Source of the DNA: Imbroritus primus
GTDB lineage: Bacteria > Pseudomonadota > Gammaproteobacteria > Burkholderiales > Burkholderiaceae
Length of the DNA: 64,000 bases
Reading direction: 5' to 3'
NCBI GenBank assembly: GCA_000272025.2
Contig: AKCV02000025.1
Span: 1-64,000, forward strand
Both the position numbers and the translations under genes were made by a program. A model generated the notes under the pieces. The model made no database searches, was not told where the DNA came from, and saw nothing but the letters and a program-made list of their open reading frames with translations. How positions within the stretch are numbered: the first letter of the stretch is position 1; every line of letters begins with the position of its first letter. Below, piece after piece: positions 1-11,884 of the stretch.

Positions 1-2
1 AT

Positions 3-1547
3 GAAAGCAACAGCCTGAACAGCACGACACGCAGCGGCATCAGCACAGGCACCGTCGTCGTGACAGGACAGGATGCCAGTCAAGCGCTCGCCGGACTAGA
101 GACCAACCTTGGTGGCAGTGCCTCGGTCAACAGCCTCGCAAAAAACTGGGATGGCCAGAAGCTGCAAGAGAAGGTCGAAGCCCAGGCCCAGATCATCGGG
201 CTGTTCGGGCAAAGCGCCGCCAAGGCCATTGGTGACTACGCAACCGGCAAACTACGCGAAGCACTGCAACTCAGAACGCAGGCATCACAGGAATCCGATC
301 CACGGAAGCAGGCAGAACTCGCCGCACAGGCTCAAGATATCGAGAATCACTGGGGCGAAGGCGGTGCCTATCGGGTTGCCCTGCATACCGCCACAGGCGC
401 GCTGACCGGGAACCTCTCAGGGGCAGCCGGTGCATTGACATCGAGCACGATCATGCCTGCGCTGGCGGAACAGCTGGACCAGATGGGCGCACCTGAAGCG
501 GTACGGCAAGCTGCCGCCGTGGTCGCTGCCACCGCCCTCGGGGCAGCGACTGGCGGTGCCGCGGGCGCGGCGGCCGCGATGAATGTGGATGTGAATAATC
601 GGCAGTTGCATCAGGATGAGAAGGCGTTGGCGAAGAAACTCGCGGAGCAAAGCAAGGGGCAGTTCACGCCGCAGCAAATGGAAGATGTGCTGCAGCTCTC
701 CGGCATCAAGGGCTCACGTGTTGGTCCCGACACTGCAGAGACTGTCCCCGATGTCCGTGTACCAGGCGCACTCTACGATGGCGCCAACATGCAGGTTAGC
801 GGCGTCAGCGCCATCGAGACGCTGCCCAAGGCAAATCCTGATGCCATCGCCTATGTGCAAAGCATGACCGGAGGAAGCAGTTCACCGTACTACTGGAGCA
901 CGTCATCGATGACTCCCCCATCGCAGCCGACACCAGTACCCTCGCCAGGTCCGCAATACTACCCGTGTGCATCCACAACCTGTCTGCTGTATGGCGCGAA
1001 CCGGAATCCGGATCACCCGGCCAATCAGGCGGAAGACAAGCGGCAGCGGGAACTGGTGTATGCCGCTGGCACAATCGCGGCATTGCCCCTGCTGGCAACC
1101 CCCATGGGGCAAGGACTGCTGTTTGGCGGCGGCGGCGCGGGCGTTATCGGTGGTGCGGTCAATGCTGGTGCGCAAGGTGTGACGCAGGGCTGGTCGAATA
1201 TCAACTATCTGGATGTTGGGATTGCCACGGCGACGGGTTATGTTGGTGCGGCGAGTCAGGCCGCGATGATTGCGCGGTTTGGGGCGGGCATCATGGGGCA
1301 GACGGCGGCGCTTGGGACAACGACGGCGATCAATACAGCCGGGACGATGGGAGGAAACTGGATGAGTGGGCAGGGGAATGGGAATGTTGGGGGAACTATC
1401 GCTGGTAGTGTGATTAGCTATCCCATAGGCTCTTACTTTGCGACAAGAAATCCAGTATTAAGCAATGCCATAACAAGCGCGGCACAAGAATTAATAAATT
1501 GGGCCATCAACAATCAAGCGACGCCAAATCAATCTTCAGGGAATTAA
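3..1547 (+). CDS. CdiA/filamentous haemagglutinin-type protein, C-terminal part (partial)
   Basis: The frame is open at the left window edge; the first GTG (60) is internal, so only the last ~514 residues of a much longer secreted adhesin/toxin are visible. They read as the region after the haemagglutinin repeats: a segment starting TTRSGISTGTVVVT, an Ala/Gly-rich stretch, the NVDVNNRQLHQDE motif common in Burkholderiales FhaB/CdiA proteins (around residue 200), a Pro/Ser-rich linker, then a Gly/Ala-rich terminal module. Such proteins are exported by a two-partner outer-membrane transporter and deliver their C-terminus into neighbouring cells. The last ~170 bases are clearly AT-richer than the rest, as expected for an exchangeable toxin tip. 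A small membrane protein gene starts 4 bases after the stop, in the usual position for an immunity gene. The family is clear; the toxin activity is not recognised, though the hydrophobic tip and membrane-type neighbour hint at a membrane target. Confidence 0.85.
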   Translation, partial: ESNSLNSTTRSGISTGTVVVTGQDASQALAGLETNLGGSASVNSLAKNWDGQKLQEKVEAQAQIIGLFGQSAAKAIGDYATGKLREALQLRTQASQESDPRKQAELAAQAQDIENHWGEGGAYRVALHTATGALTGNLSGAAGALTSSTIMPALAEQLDQMGAPEAVRQAAAVVAATALGAATGGAAGAAAAMNVDVNNRQLHQDEKALAKKLAEQSKGQFTPQQMEDVLQLSGIKGSRVGPDTAETVPDVRVPGALYDGANMQVSGVSAIETLPKANPDAIAYVQSMTGGSSSPYYWSTSSMTPPSQPTPVPSPGPQYYPCASTTCLLYGANRNPDHPANQAEDKRQRELVYAAGTIAALPLLATPMGQGLLFGGGGAGVIGGAVNAGAQGVTQGWSNINYLDVGIATATGYVGAASQAAMIARFGAGIMGQTAALGTTTAINTAGTMGGNWMSGQGNGNVGGTIAGSVISYPIGSYFATRNPVLSNAITSAAQELINWAINNQATPNQSSGN

Positions 1548-1551
1548 GGAA

Positions 1552-1839
1552 ATGAGCCTCCCATCACCGAGAGAATTCTACTGTAGCAACAAAAAAAATC
1601 TGCTATTAAACAGTATAAAAATATTTGCACTTCTCCCCATCTGCATCATCGGAATACTTTACCTGTGCCTATTAATAGCATTTACTCTTAACGGGAAAAA
1701 TTTATCATCAGACATGGTCATAATAATATTCCCTATGGTCACAAAAATCACCATCCTTGTTACTATAGCGATGTGGGTTCATATGATTTGGAACCAATGG
1801 GATATTTACAAGAAAAATAGTTCCAATCCAGAAAAATAG
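1552..1839 (+). CDS. small two-helix membrane protein, candidate CDI immunity protein
   Basis: This 95-residue protein has two predicted membrane segments (about residues 20-47 and 55-80) and a Lys/Asn-rich cytoplasmic-looking tail. It starts 4 bases after the CdiA-like stop with an AAGGAA ribosome site overlapping that stop, so the two are almost certainly co-translated. The sequence is AT-rich, unlike the surrounding genome. Position and small size match CdiI immunity genes, and a membrane-embedded immunity protein would suit a pore-forming or membrane-targeting toxin. I do not recognise a named family, so the immunity role is inference from context. Confidence 0.7.
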   Translation: MSLPSPREFYCSNKKNLLLNSIKIFALLPICIIGILYLCLLIAFTLNGKNLSSDMVIIIFPMVTKITILVTIAMWVHMIWNQWDIYKKNSSNPEK

Positions 1840-2049
1840 GCAACGCTCATCCCAGCCACTTTGGTGGGAAGTTATATCGCAATTTGCGCAGCCGTATCTC
1901 TAAACAGAGGAACCGTATCGATCATTGCATTGGATAAAGATTTCATGACTACATTAATCCGATTAAGCATCTTGGGTACGGCTGGATTGCTGACTGCTCT
2001 TACTTTAGCCGAATTTGATGTGTGGAAAAATAATAAGCCACGAAACTAA
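1840..2049 (+). pseudogene. truncated paralogue of the preceding small membrane protein
   Basis: The reading frame of the preceding gene continues in phase after its TAG for 69 codons to TAA. The encoded stretch resembles the C-terminal two-thirds of the preceding protein: two hydrophobic segments flanking a S/T-L-N motif (TLNGKN versus SLNRGT), ending WDIYKKN versus FDVWKNN. It lacks an ATG and an obvious ribosome site near its beginning (only TTG at 1861). The simplest reading is a decayed second immunity-type gene left by recombination. It could instead be a short translated gene starting at TTG. Confidence 0.5.
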
Positions 2050-2107
2050 GTCATCACAAGCATATAGCGAAGCATGCGACGATGAGCAGAAATAGCTGCC
2101 ATACCAA

Positions 2108-2296
2108 AACTGGTGTATGCCGCGGGCACGATCGCAGCATTGCCCCTGCTGGCAACCCCCATGGGGTAAGGGCTGCTGTTTGGCGGCCGTGGCGTAGCTT
2201 TCAGCACCTACAATCAATGAAATTATTGAAGCATGGAAAAATTCCGCCACTTCTGAGAAGATCAAAAATCTTATTGACGAAAGGATCCAAAAATGA
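2108..2296 (+). pseudogene. displaced CdiA pre-toxin fragment plus toxin tail (orphan CT remnant)
   Basis: Bases 2108-2192 repeat bases 1051-1135 of the first gene with seven mismatches by my count; the copied peptide is the VYAAGTIAALPLLATPMG segment just before the variable tip. Here it is broken by a TAA after PMG. Further on, in another frame, codons from 2216 to 2293 read NEIIEAWKNSATSEKIKNL and on to TGA at 2294-2296, which overlaps the ATG of the next gene (ATGA). This is the layout of an orphan cdiA-CT/cdiI module: a homologous anchor, a toxin end, then an overlapping immunity gene. It is too decayed to be active. Confidence 0.6.
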
Positions 2297-2565
2297 ATTG
2301 GGTATTCAAGGACAACAATCTTTCCGGATTAGCCATTCCCTTCCTAATCCTCACAGGAATTATACTAATATACATATCACTAGAACTAATAGAGCATTAC
2401 TATTTCAGATTATTTTTATTTTCAATAGGTCTATTAAGCGTTGCAACTGCTGGCTACGCCGGCAGATCTCGAGCTCTAGGTTTACGCCCTTTCCTCAAAG
2501 AAGAGGAATGGCGCAAAGCGAAAGAAACTTATGATCCGCCGGATGATAAAGAAGAGCACTCCTAA
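2293..2565 (+). CDS. small membrane protein, candidate orphan immunity protein
   Basis: This 90-residue protein has two hydrophobic segments (about residues 11-34 and 38-62) and a charged C-terminal tail rich in Glu and Lys. Its ATG overlaps the stop of the toxin-tail remnant in an ATGA arrangement, typical of translationally coupled toxin/immunity pairs. It is AT-rich. It is not visibly similar to the membrane protein at 1552, so it probably answers a different toxin. The family is not recognised; the assignment rests on position and on the coupled start. Confidence 0.6.
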   Translation: MNWVFKDNNLSGLAIPFLILTGIILIYISLELIEHYYFRLFLFSIGLLSVATAGYAGRSRALGLRPFLKEEEWRKAKETYDPPDDKEEHS

Positions 2566-2631
2566 AGCAGTTAGGGCAACATCGCGGCTCGCTGACGATC
2601 TCACATTTCACTGTATGTAGTATTCGGGTCG

Positions 2632-5187
2632 TTGTGGTGCACCCGACAACATCATAGTGGCCCCATCATGACCGGCGGGCCGAACAGCAGCGGGGTGTCG
2701 CAGTCGCCGTACACGATGAGTCGCAGCAACGCCGATGGTCGGATAGAGGATGTCGCGCAAACATCCAGCCTGATTCTGGCCGACCGCGTGGTGATGAACA
2801 GCCGCCACGGCAACATCCGCGTGGCTGGTTCGGCCGTGGCTGCGGAACGGGATGTCAGCCTGATTGCGAAGGAAGGCAAGATCGATATCGTTGCGGGCCT
2901 CGATACCGGTTCGGAGCATCGCAGCAGCTCCAGCAAGACCATTGGCGACCTCGGCAGCGATGGCAAGGGCAACGGCACCAGCAGCACCATCGGCATCCGC
3001 AAGGAAAGCAGCACCTACGACCGCAACAGTGCCACCCAGGGCGACATCCGCAGCAGCATCATCAGCAACAATGGCAGCGTAACGCTTGATGCCAAGGATG
3101 ATCTCACGCTGCGCGGCGCGGACATTGCAGCACGACACGATCTGACGATGGTCGGCAAGGAGGTGATTCTCGATCCGGCGACGGATACCCAGCACATCGC
3201 CGAATCGCACAAGACCAGCCAGTACGGCATCACCAACGCCATGGGCGGCATGGTGGTGGAGGCCGCCAAGGCTGCCGACAAAGCCATGGAGGCGGCCTCG
3301 CGCGGCGACAACCGTCTGGCCACGCTGTATGGCGCAAAGGCTGCACTCACCGGCTACAACGCCAGCCAGGGCACGCACAGCCCCACGCCGAACGCACCGG
3401 TCAACAGCGGCGGCTCGCTCTTCAAGTTCACCTCCAGCGTCGGTGGCGGCAGCCAGCAGAGCCAGCGTGACCAGAGCAGCGCGATCAACGGTGGCACTAC
3501 CCTGCATGCCGGCGAGACGCTCACGATGGTCGGCACCGGCACCGGCGCACTCGATGCCGAAGGGTATGCGGCAGATGGCAGCATCCGCGCCCGCGGTGCG
3601 CAGATCAGCGCCAGGAATGTACAGACGGTCGCCGCCCGCGACATCGATCTCGGCAGCGCACAGGACACCGCCGCCCTGCGCAGCAGCAGCAAGGGCAGCA
3701 ACGCCAGTGTCGGCGTCGGCCTTGCGCTGGGTGGCGCCCAGAACGGCTTCACCGTGGAACTGGGCGCCGGCCAGAACCATGGCAATGCCAACGGCAACAG
3801 CGTGACGCATCAGGACACCATCGTCACGGCCAGCGAGTCCTTCACCTACAGCAGCGGTCGCGATACCAACCTGAAGGGTGCGCAGGTCATCGCCAATACC
3901 ATTCGCGGCACGGCCAATCGCAACCTCAATATCGAGAGCCAGCAGGATACCGACGACTACCAGGAGCGCAACCGCACCAGCGGCGCGCAGCTCAGCCTGT
4001 GCATCCCGCCCTTCTGCTACGGCGCGACTGTCTCGGCCAGCGTGCAGGACAGCAAAGGCAATATCGACAGCCAGTACGCCTCCGTCAACCGGCAAAGCGG
4101 CTTCTATGCCGGTAGCGGCGGCTACGACATCGAGACCAAGGGCAACACCAATCTCAAAGGCGGCGTGATTGCCAGCACAGCCGAGGACGTCAAGAACCGC
4201 CTCAAGACACAAACGCTAACCACCAGCGATATCGAGAACCGCGCCAGCTACAGCGCCAAGAATTCGAATGTGGCGGTCAGTGTGAGTGCAGGTAGCAGCT
4301 TTAACAATGGCGTTACGCAGGGTATCAACTGGGGCGGCGGCACCAGCCCGATCCAGAACGCCACCAACAACGCCACCAGCATGGCGGCAGCCAATCTGCA
4401 GAAGCCGCAGACCGGCACAGCGACCGGCACCACCAGGAGCGCCATCAGTCCGGGCACGGTGACCATCACCGACGATGCCGCGCAACAGAAGCTGACCGGC
4501 AAGACGGCCACCGAAACAGTCGCCAGCCTGAACCGCGATACCGCCAATGCCAACCAGACAGTGAAGCCGATCTTCGATAAACAGAAGATCGAACGTCAGC
4601 AGGAGATTGACCGGGTGATGGCGGAAGTGGCACAGCAGGCGGCGCCGATTCTGTATCAGAAGGTGGGCGATGCGCTGCAGAATCAGCCGGCGGCGGTCAA
4701 GGCCGCCGTACACGGCCTGGTCGGCGGACTGATGGCCAAGGCGATGGGCGGGGAGTTCGCGTCAGGCGCGGCCGGCGCAGCAGCCGCAGCGCTGGCAATG
4801 GAAGCCTTTGGCAAGGACATCGCCAATCTCGACGGGCTGAATCAGGCCGACAAGGATGCGCTCACGCAGATGATGGGGCTCGTCGTGGCCAAGGTGGGCA
4901 GCATGGCGGCGGGGGCGGGATCGACGGCGAGTAATGCGGCGGCGGTGACGGGCAAATTGGCGACGGAGTTTAACTATCTCAAGCATGACGAGGTGCGCAG
5001 CCGTCAAAAAGAACTCAACGCCTGTCGCTCGGGCAACGATCCCCAGTGTGAAGTGGACGTCCTGAAGAAATACGAAGCAATCAGCGCGAAAAACACTGCT
5101 GATGTCGGAAGCTCAGGTCCCCCTTCAAGGAATTTCCGCAGCCCTAAGTGTAGTTGGACTGACAACGCTGAAGGATATAAAGACTAA
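2632..5187 (+). pseudogene. 5'-truncated CdiA/filamentous haemagglutinin 3' half
   Basis: The frame opens at a GTG with no ribosome site and at once encodes internal adhesin sequence, with no signal peptide or TPS transport domain. It runs through haemagglutinin-type repeats (ADRVVMNSRHGNI, SVTLDAKDDLTL, SGRDTNLKGAQV), then a segment RSAISPGTVTITDDAAQQKL that is paralogous to the start of the gene at 3-1547, an Ala-rich pre-toxin helix region, and NYLKHDE (a VENN-like pre-toxin site) near residue 785. After that only ~50 residues follow. A second frame from about 5095 to TAA at 5264-5266 encodes a plausible tail (ISAALSVVGLTTLKDIKTKY...), so a single-base frameshift near 5060-5100 is likely. 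Probably a silent cassette or relic. Confidence 0.75.
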
Positions 5188-5378
5188 GTATGTCGAAATT
5201 GCGGAAGCGGATAAGGCGAGGCGTGCATCACCCACTGGAATTCTTTTCCGTCATCTTGCCAACTAAGGTGTGATCGTGCCCCGCAGGTTCGATCGCCATT
5301 TTGCTACACGAAAGCACCCAATCACCATGACCCAACATCGGGTGGTCACACATCGCTCCTGCACAACCCCAAACAAAA

Positions 5379-5402
5379 AAGGCTGCTTAAAAAGGCAGCC
5401 TT
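5379..5402 (-). terminator. intrinsic terminator of gyrB
   Basis: An 8-bp perfect stem AAGGCTGC / GCAGCCTT has an 8-base loop. On the minus strand it is followed by a run of T (the A run at 5375-5380 on the plus strand). It lies 58 bases past the gyrB stop. Confidence 0.8.
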
Positions 5403-5459
5403 CTTCGCAATTTATGAATCCTAGGAAAAATCTAGCTTCCTATCGAATCCTACACTTTT

Positions 5460-8132
<2,673 letters not shown>

Positions 8133-8142
8133 TCAGCGCGAC

Positions 8143-9252
8143 TCAGATGCGCATCGGCATCACGACATACTGGAAGTTGTCGTCGTCGGGCACGGTAATC
8201 AACGCGCTGGCGTTGGAATCGCCAAGGCTGACACGGATGTTGTCCGTCTTCAGGTTGGCCAGCACGTCGAGCAGGTAGGTGACGTTGAAACCGATGTCGA
8301 GGGCATCGCCCTGGTAGTCGATTTCGAGTTCTTCCTGCGCTTCTTCCTGGTCGGCATTGGTCGAGCTGACTTTCAGGATGTTGGTGTCGAGCATGCAGCG
8401 CACGCCCTTGAACTTGTCGCTGGTCAGGATGGCAGTGCGCTGCAGCGCCTGCTGCAAGGCCACGCGCTCCACCAGGAACGTATTCTTGTAGCCCTTGGGG
8501 ATGACCCGCTGGAAGTCGGGGAATTTGCCTTCGACAAGCTTCGAGATGAGCTCGACGTTTGCGAAGGAAAACTTCACCTGGTTGGCTGCCAGCTGCAGTT
8601 GCACGGGGTCGTCCGATTCGTCGAGCAGGCGTTGCAGCTCGAGAATGGTCTTGCGCGGGATGATCACTTCCTGGCGCGCGCCACCCGTGGCGGTTTCGGT
8701 TTCCACGGCGCAGTAGGCCAGGCGGTGGCCGTCGGTGGCCACGGCCATGACTTTCTTGCCGTCGACCACCAGCAGCATGCCGTTCAGGTAGTAGCGGATG
8801 TCTTGCTGAGCCATGGCGAAATGGACCATCGCCAGGAGGTGCTTGAGCGTCTTTTGCGGCAGCGCGATCTGCGCGCCGTAGTCGGTGGCTTCCGTCACCG
8901 TGGGGAATTCGTCCGGGGCCAGCGTTTGCAGCGCGAAGCGGCTCTTGCCCGATTGCACGGTCATGCGCTTGTCGTTGAGCGACAGGGCGACTTCGCCGTC
9001 CGGCATGGCGCGCAGGATGTCGAGCAGCTTGCGGGCCGCCACCGTGGTCGCCACGTTCTCGCCGCCCACGCCGCAGTCGGCGTGCGTGGTGATCTGGATT
9101 TCGATGTCGGTGGAGAGGAAGGAAACCGTGGGACCGGTCTTGCGGATCAGCAGGTTGGCCAGGATTGGCAGGGTGTGTCGGCGCTCAACGATGCCGCTGA
9201 CAATCTGGAGCGGGCGCAGTAGATTGTCACGCGAGGTTTTGACCAATTGCAT
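8143..9252 (-). CDS. dnaN: DNA polymerase III beta subunit (sliding clamp)
   Basis: This 369-residue ring-forming processivity factor tethers DNA polymerase III to the template. The protein begins MQLVKTSRDNLLRPLQIV and ends YVVMPMRI, both standard for the family, and the length is the usual three-domain size. The start at 9252 is supported by an AAGGGAA ribosome site just upstream; the frame runs on to 9351 without homology. It lies between dnaA and gyrB on the same strand. The 336-base gap to dnaA suggests its own promoter in addition to any read-through. Confidence 0.98.
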   Translation of the reverse strand: MQLVKTSRDNLLRPLQIVSGIVERRHTLPILANLLIRKTGPTVSFLSTDIEIQITTHADCGVGGENVATTVAARKLLDILRAMPDGEVALSLNDKRMTVQSGKSRFALQTLAPDEFPTVTEATDYGAQIALPQKTLKHLLAMVHFAMAQQDIRYYLNGMLLVVDGKKVMAVATDGHRLAYCAVETETATGGARQEVIIPRKTILELQRLLDESDDPVQLQLAANQVKFSFANVELISKLVEGKFPDFQRVIPKGYKNTFLVERVALQQALQRTAILTSDKFKGVRCMLDTNILKVSSTNADQEEAQEELEIDYQGDALDIGFNVTYLLDVLANLKTDNIRVSLGDSNASALITVPDDDNFQYVVMPMRI

Positions 9253-9365
9253 GTAGATTTCCCTTCTCGTCTTAATGGAGTCTGCCCGGAACCGCCACCG
9301 CCAAGTGAAGCCGAAAATACACCAGGGCGCGCCAAAGCGCTTAAAAATCAAAGATTTAATACGCT

Positions 9366-9394
9366 ATTGTACCCTGCCGGACGATGCTGGTCGA
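9366..9394 (-). promoter_or_regulatory. possible dnaN promoter in the dnaN-dnaA gap
   Basis: On the minus strand a TACAAT -10 hexamer (9366-9371) sits 17 bases from TCGACC (9389-9394), a 4-of-6 match to -35. It would give a leader of about 108 bases. The rest of the 336-base dnaN-dnaA gap (9253-9588) shows no gene and no clear hairpin. Confidence 0.3.
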
Positions 9395-9588
9395 GGGTTG
9401 GCGGCTGCCTGACGGCCTGAGCGGCAACACCATATTGTGCCCCAAAAGCCATGCTGCTCTCAATTTTGCCGATCACGCCGCAAACCGTGGCCTGATGCGG
9501 CCCGGCGTGCGGGTCGGGAGCCGGTCTGGCACGCCGTCGCGCCGGTGTGCGGCCGGACCTGCAAAGGCAGTTGGCGGCGTGCCGCCGG

Positions 9589-11154
9589 TCAGCCTTTCAG
9601 CGTCTGTTCGAGCACATGCAGTTCGTGGTTCAGTTGCGCATCTTTGCCGCGTTCGTCGCCAATCTTGCGCACCGCGTGCAGCACGGTGGTGTGATCGCGT
9701 CCGCCGAACAGCTCGCCGATCTCCGGCAGGCTTTTCTGCGTCAGCTCCTTGGCCAGGTACATGGCGATCTGGCGCGGCCGGGCGATGTTGGCGGGCCGCT
9801 TCTTGGAGTACATGTCCGCGACCTTGATGTTGTAGAAGTCCGCGCAGGTCTTCTGGATGTTCTCCACCGAGATCTGGCGGTTCTGCACGGTCAGCAGGTC
9901 CTTGAGCGCCTCGCGCGTGACGTCGATGGTCACGTCCTTGCCGTGGAAGTTCGAGTACGCGAGGATCTTGCGCAGCGCGCCTTCGAGCTCGCGCACGTTG
10001 GAGCGCAGGTGCTTGGCCACGAAGAAGGCCACTTCCTCGGGCACCGAGACGTTTTCCGCGGCGGCCTTCTTCATCAGGATGGCGACACGCATTTCCAGCT
10101 CGGGCGGCTCGATGGCCACCGTCAGGCCGGAGTCGAAGCGCGAAATCAGGCGGTCGTCGATGCCGGTGATTTCCTTCGGATAGGTATCGCTGGTGATGAT
10201 CACCTGCGCCTTGTTGGCGATCAGCGCCTCGAAGGCATAGAAGAACTCTTCCTGCGTGCGGTTCTTGCCCGAGAAGAACTGGATGTCGTCGATCAGCAGC
10301 AGGTCGAGCGAGTGGTAGTAGCGCTTGAAATCGTCGAAGGCCTTGCGCTGGTAAGCCTTGACCACGTCCGATACGTACTGCTCCGCGTGGATGTAGCGGA
10401 TGCGCGCACGCGGATTCTCGGTCAGCATGAAGTTGCCGATGGCGTGGATCAGGTGGGTCTTGCCCAGGCCCACGCCGCCGTACAGGTACAGCGGGTTGTA
10501 CGACTTGCCGGGATTGTTGGCCACCTGGATGGCCGCGGCGCGGGCCAGCTGGTTGGCCTTGCCGGTGACGAAATTGTCGAAGGTCAGGATCGGGTTGAGG
10601 CGCGAACGCTCGTGGATCGAATCGTCCGCCTGCGCACCGCGCGGCTCCGCACCCATCGGCGCGGGCGGTTGTACACGATAGGAGCGAGCACTCGCTTCGT
10701 GCGAATCCATCACGGGCAGGTCGATGTCGTCGCCCGCGCCGTCCGCATGCGTGCCGTTGACCTGGGCGCGCCCATAGGCAGGCGCGAGGCCCAGGCTGGC
10801 CTGGCCGCCCATGTCTGCCATGGCCATCGGGGCGGCCGCCGTGCGTGCGGCGGCCGCCGCGGCTGCGGCAGGCACCGGTGCTGGCGCGCCCGGCTGGCGC
10901 TGGCTCAAGGTCGGGTCGAGAACGAAATGGACGTTGATCTCGGCATCCCAGTAGTCGCAGGCGAGTGACCGGATCCGCTGGGAAAACTGGCTTTTGACCC
11001 AGTCGAGCTTGAAGCGGTTGGGCGCAGCAATGCGTAGCGTGCCGTCAGCTTCATCGAAGGCCACGGGCGCGAGCGGCTTGATCCAGGTTTTGTACTGCTG
11101 CGGCGTCAGTTCCTGTTCGAGTTGGGCGGACGCCGCCTGCCAGAATTCTTGCAT
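9589..11154 (-). CDS. dnaA: chromosomal replication initiator protein DnaA
   Basis: A 521-residue AAA+ initiator that binds DnaA boxes and melts oriC. Domain I is at the N-terminus ([16 protein letters not shown]). Domain II is a long Ala/Pro/Gly-rich linker (about residues 85-185). Domain III carries Walker [11 protein letters not shown] and Walker [10 protein letters not shown]. Domain IV ends with the DNA-binding signature [15 protein letters not shown]. The linker length is typical of Burkholderiales. The gene reads away from the DnaA-box cluster immediately upstream, where autoregulation would be expected. The ATG at 11154 fits the family N-terminus; its ribosome site is weak. Confidence 0.98.
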   Translation of the reverse strand: MQEFWQAASAQLEQELTPQQYKTWIKPLAPVAFDEADGTLRIAAPNRFKLDWVKSQFSQRIRSLACDYWDAEINVHFVLDPTLSQRQPGAPAPVPAAAAAAAARTAAAPMAMADMGGQASLGLAPAYGRAQVNGTHADGAGDDIDLPVMDSHEASARSYRVQPPAPMGAEPRGAQADDSIHERSRLNPILTFDNFVTGKANQLARAAAIQVANNPGKSYNPLYLYGGVGLGKTHLIHAIGNFMLTENPRARIRYIHAEQYVSDVVKAYQRKAFDDFKRYYHSLDLLLIDDIQFFSGKNRTQEEFFYAFEALIANKAQVIITSDTYPKEITGIDDRLISRFDSGLTVAIEPPELEMRVAILMKKAAAENVSVPEEVAFFVAKHLRSNVRELEGALRKILAYSNFHGKDVTIDVTREALKDLLTVQNRQISVENIQKTCADFYNIKVADMYSKKRPANIARPRQIAMYLAKELTQKSLPEIGELFGGRDHTTVLHAVRKIGDERGKDAQLNHELHVLEQTLKG

Positions 11155-11500
11155 ATGCTCTTATAGTCAGTGTTCCGCACCGATCACGCGCGGAGCGCCG
11201 TTGGGTTGGCTTCGCGTCAATCGGATGAAGCGGGATTGTACTCTTCATGCAAAGTTATCCACAAAGGATAACTCTGTGGATAACATGTGGGCAGTCTGTG
11301 GAGGGGTGTGGATAAGCGCGGCAAGGCCAGGACTGGCGCGCGTTTGCGGGTCTTGCGGTATCAGGCCTTCCGGGTGCGGGGTGTGGATAGCGGATGCGGA
11401 TCGGCGTGGCCGGGGCGTTTGCGGTCATCGGTGGCCGGGTTGTCCACAGCCGGGCGGCAGGCCCTGCCCATGTGCGGTGGCGATGCTGCATGGCTTGACA
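11155..11500. other. chromosomal origin of replication (oriC) region
   Basis: The dnaA-rpmH intergenic region carries a cluster of DnaA boxes. Perfect TTATCCACA is at 11255-11263 (plus), with perfect inverse copies TGTGGATAA at 11275-11283 and 11307-11315. Near matches are TGTGGATAG at 11382-11390 and TTGTCCACA at 11440-11448. The flanking gene order is the one expected at betaproteobacterial origins. No long AT-rich unwinding element stands out, but the boxes at 11255-11283 flank a short AT-rich stretch. Confidence 0.85.
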
Positions 11501-11523
11501 GTCGCGATAAAAATCGGTTAAAT
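11495..11523 (+). promoter_or_regulatory. promoter of the rpmH-rnpA-yidD-yidC operon
   Basis: A perfect TTGACA (11495-11500) lies 17 bases from TTAAAT (11518-11523, 4 of 6 matches), at the rpmH-facing edge of oriC. The leader to the rpmH ATG would be about 220 bases, and I see no other gene in it. Confidence 0.65.
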
Positions 11524-11749
11524 GGCGGGTTCTGCGGTGTCGCGGGGGGTTGCCTGCGCATCGCGTTTGGCGGTCCGCCGCCAGCCCTGTCGTATGTGTT
11601 TGCCTTTATCAGGCATGCTGCGCGGGCGCTTCGCAACCCGTCCGCGCAAGCGGATTGCAGAATTCCAAGCCGGCTTGCGTGCCGGTCTGAACGAACCGCC
11701 GGCAGCCGCGCGACCCACCTGGGCGGCCCGATCAACCAGAGAGTGCATC

Positions 11750-11884
11750 ATGAAACGTACTTACCAGCCTTCCGTTACCCGCCGCAAGCGCACCCACGGT
11801 TTCCGTGTCCGCATGAAGACCGCCGGTGGCCGTGCCGTGATCAACGCGCGCCGTGCCAAGGGCCGCAAGCGTCTCGCCGTCTGA
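11750..11884 (+). CDS. rpmH: 50S ribosomal protein L34
   Basis: This is the 44-residue basic large-subunit protein L34. It begins [18 protein letters not shown] and ends [11 protein letters not shown], a full-length match to the family from memory. The ATG at 11750 follows a GAGAGTG stretch. Its TGA overlaps the first possible rnpA ATG (TGATG), so rnpA is probably translationally coupled, in the standard rpmH-rnpA order. Confidence 0.97.
   Translation: MKRTYQPSVTRRKRTHGFRVRMKTAGGRAVINARRAKGRKRLAV

Noticed and set aside
2608-4212. 534-residue minus-strand frame inside the second CdiA-like gene
   Set aside because: Antisense shadow; the plus strand carries recognisable haemagglutinin repeats.
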